Of a stretch of 64,000 nucleotides of DNA, positions 62,008 through 64,000 are shown piece after piece. Below the pieces are notes generated by a model that ran no database searches, had not been told where the DNA came from, and was given only the letters and a program-made list of their open reading frames with translations. Origin of the DNA: Ochromonas danica (taxonomy: Eukaryota > Sar > Chrysophyceae > Chromulinales > Chromulinaceae); contig VKHL01000125.1 of assembly GCA_015146655.1 (NCBI GenBank), positions 1 through 64,000 on the forward strand. Direction: 5' to 3'. A program made the translations under genes and the position numbers. Each line of letters begins with the position of its first letter. The first letter of the stretch is position 1.

Positions 62008-64000
62008 ATGATGAAGAAGACCAAGAAATCTCTTTTGTTTTCAACAACTCTTCCACCTCTCAAGAATAACAACAACAGCAGTAGTAGTAAATCAACAAAT
62101 GATCTCATCTCACACGCTGCTAACAATTATGATAACACTCAATATAACACCTTACCCCACACAACAACAAGAAGAACTGCTTTCACTTCTACCACGTCTA
62201 GTACTACTCGTCATCATGGTGATGATGATGGTGATGGTGATGATGGCGGTATGACTGGTAGTGGTGTGAGTCATAACAACAATAACACAATGACCACTAC
62301 GATGACCATGTCTCCTCCTCCTCCACCACCACCTGCTAATATTACTGTCTCTCACCACAGCTTCTTAACAGACTATATCTATCAAATAGAAGATATCACC
62401 TTTCCTCTCAAACTACTCTTTGATGACTTTCTCTATACTAAACCTCTCAAAGCTATTCATCTTAAAGATTGGATTCTCTCTGAGGAAGTCTTCTATCATC
62501 TTGCACGATCTTGTACTTCAACTACTTTAATGAATTTTGATTTTTGTCAAAATATTACGATTAACTCATTTCGACATCTTTTACGTCATCCTTCATTAAG
62601 AAGATTATCATTACAAGGTTTACAAGGTAATAGTAGTAGTAGTGGTGGTAATAGTGGTAATAGTGGTGGTAATAATGGTAATAGTGGTGGCAATAATGGT
62701 AAAAGTGGTGGCAATAGTGGTAATAGGATGATCATTAGTCGTGAGATAATGGAAGTAATAGGTAGTTTACCTAATTTAATCACATTAAATCTAAGTCAAA
62801 ATATAATGATGAAAGATATCTTTAACATCTTATCAACAAGTTGTAAAGTATTAAAATCATTAAATATATCAAAATGTGAAGGAATTGATGATTTAGTATT
62901 ATATGCATTAGGACAATGTATAGAACGTTATCATCAATTAGAAAAAATTAATTTATCTTATTGTTTAGATTTTACAGATGAAGGATTTTTATCTTTATTA
63001 GGTGCAGGACAATCTCTATTAAGAGAAATCAATTGTCAAGCATGTCAACAATTAACAAATCTATCATTAGTTGGATTTCGTGGGAAAATGAATAATTTGA
63101 AAATATTAAATTTAAGTCAATGGCATATAGAAATTTCATTATTTGATTATCTTGTTGAAAGTTCGAAAATGTTTATTGAATTAGATTTATCTCATAATCC
63201 ACAATTACAAGATACTGCTTTAATATTAATTGGGAAATATTGTAAATATTTAGAAAATATTAATTTTTCAGATTGTAATGGAATTACTGATGAAGGATGG
63301 TTGAAATATTTCTCTTATTATCAACCTAGAACACTCTCACTACAACAACTTCAACTTCAACAACAACAACAACAACAACAGTCAGGGAAGGTATCATCAT
63401 CTCATTATAATAGACCTATAGAAGAACAAGAAGGGGAAGGAGAAGGAGAAGATGATGAGAATGGAGGAGCAGGAGGAGAAGGAGAAGGAAGGAGATTAAA
63501 AGGGAACAACAACAACAAGAAGAAGAAGAAAAGCAAAACCAGTGGAAATGGTAGTGGTAATAGTGGCAATGGTAGTGGTAATAGTGGGAATGGTGTGTAT
63601 CCACTGTGTTTACTTAAGAAGGTCAATGTGAGTAATTGTGCTCAATTAGGTGATGGAATAGTTAATGGATTAGCTAATTATTGTCCTGATCTAGTTGAAG
63701 TTAATCTTGATGGTCTATCTCGTGTACGACCTAATGCTTTACAAGCTTTATTATCTCAATGTAGAGAATTAAGACATTTCTCAATGTCATCTCTATTAAG
63801 TACATTAGCAACACATCGTCGAAGTACTATGCCACATCTAACAGATCATGTAATCTTATCCTCTTGGGGTGCACAAGGTACTACTACACTTCCACTACCA
63901 TTAGAAAGGTTAGAAATATCAGGTGCTTGTCAATTAACAGATAAAGGAATTGAAATAATAATGAAATATTGTTATAATAGTTTACAATATCTTAATCTAT
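62008..64000 (+). CDS. Leucine-rich-repeat protein (F-box/AMN1-type), right end cut by window
   Basis: An open frame from the ATG at 62008 to the window edge, 664 codons without a stop, so the gene is partial. Residues 1-115 are low complexity (Asn, Thr, His, Asp, then PPPPPPP). From about 145 on there are cysteine-containing LRRs of the SKP2/AMN1 kind: LMNFDFCQNITINSFRHLL, LEKINLSYCLDFTDEGFLSL, LENINFSDCNGITDEGWLKY, LKKVNVSNCAQLGDGIVNGL and LERLEISGACQLTDKGIEII. Two low-complexity inserts break the array: a Gly/Asn/Ser run at about 210-235 and a Gln then Glu/Gly then Lys run at about 450-530. A possible F-box-like lead-in lies at 125-145 but is not clear. A role as substrate adaptor of an SCF ubiquitin ligase is inferred from the repeat type only. 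Confidence 0.82.
   Translation, partial: MMKKTKKSLLFSTTLPPLKNNNNSSSSKSTNDLISHAANNYDNTQYNTLPHTTTRRTAFTSTTSSTTRHHGDDDGDGDDGGMTGSGVSHNNNNTMTTTMTMSPPPPPPPANITVSHHSFLTDYIYQIEDITFPLKLLFDDFLYTKPLKAIHLKDWILSEEVFYHLARSCTSTTLMNFDFCQNITINSFRHLLRHPSLRRLSLQGLQGNSSSSGGNSGNSGGNNGNSGGNNGKSGGNSGNRMIISREIMEVIGSLPNLITLNLSQNIMMKDIFNILSTSCKVLKSLNISKCEGIDDLVLYALGQCIERYHQLEKINLSYCLDFTDEGFLSLLGAGQSLLREINCQACQQLTNLSLVGFRGKMNNLKILNLSQWHIEISLFDYLVESSKMFIELDLSHNPQLQDTALILIGKYCKYLENINFSDCNGITDEGWLKYFSYYQPRTLSLQQLQLQQQQQQQQSGKVSSSHYNRPIEEQEGEGEGEDDENGGAGGEGEGRRLKGNNNNKKKKKSKTSGNGSGNSGNGSGNSGNGVYPLCLLKKVNVSNCAQLGDGIVNGLANYCPDLVEVNLDGLSRVRPNALQALLSQCRELRHFSMSSLLSTLATHRRSTMPHLTDHVILSSWGAQGTTTLPLPLERLEISGACQLTDKGIEIIMKYCYNSLQYLNL

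Overview
The window looks like a gene-dense piece of nuclear genome from a photosynthetic, flagellate stramenopile (ochrophyte) alga. Evidence seen in the sequence: two fucoxanthin/chlorophyll light-harvesting proteins (FCP/LHC) with a signal peptide and a cleavage motif of the ASAF type; a thylakoid-lumen pentapeptide protein with a tripartite leader; a bacterial-type topoisomerase I with an organelle leader; and flagellar or IFT proteins (CFAP57, WDR60). Genes are close together on both strands, with short GT-AG introns of roughly 60-340 bp. Base composition is AT-rich apart from one strongly biased FCP gene. I could not fix the class or genus. I saw no viral, retroelement or DNA-transposon gene and no CRISPR array.

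Layout. 0-15 kb: CFAP57 (-), a SAM-like orphan (+), a FIST/IGPS-like fusion (+), a small putative flagellar docking protein (-), the cobalamin-trafficking protein MMADHC (+), an ankyrin-repeat protein (-), a tRNA-His with a large extra segment (-) and an EAF-like elongation cofactor (+). 15-27 kb: lumenal pentapeptide protein (-), a long perfect-looking hairpin, an orphan (-), an FCP (+), a multi-pass membrane protein (-), VPS53 of the GARP tethering complex (-) and a choline-transporter-like protein (+). 27-43 kb: topoisomerase I (+), the exoribonuclease XRN1 (-), a TIR/SAM-like/armadillo protein (+) and an orphan (-). 42-53 kb: WDR60/dynein-2 intermediate chain (+), a nuclear-looking NTF2-like protein (-), a recently duplicated orphan gene and its broken partial copy (+), a small membrane protein (+) and a MEP50-like WD protein (+). 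53-64 kb: dihydroxyacetone kinase (-), aspartylglucosaminidase (+), LAS1 rRNA-processing nuclease (-), a secreted sulfotransferase-like protein on a Pro-rich stalk (-), a codon-optimised FCP (+) and a leucine-rich-repeat protein that runs off the right edge (+).

Most genes are unrelated housekeeping functions; there is no operon-like pathway cluster. Many neighbours are divergent pairs sharing promoters of about 180-650 bp or convergent pairs with very short gaps (31 bp in one case). The most unusual items are the tRNA-His with about 39 extra bases in its variable region, the TIR-SAM-ARM protein (SARM1 domains in reversed order, catalytic Glu kept), the FIST-IGPS fusion that has lost both catalytic lysines of IGPS, the 67-bp-arm hairpin, and a 316-bp near-identical duplicate block inside an otherwise diverged gene copy. 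Spliced gene models were built by hand from GT-AG sites and reading-frame continuity; all listed exon sets keep frame, but none is backed by transcripts.
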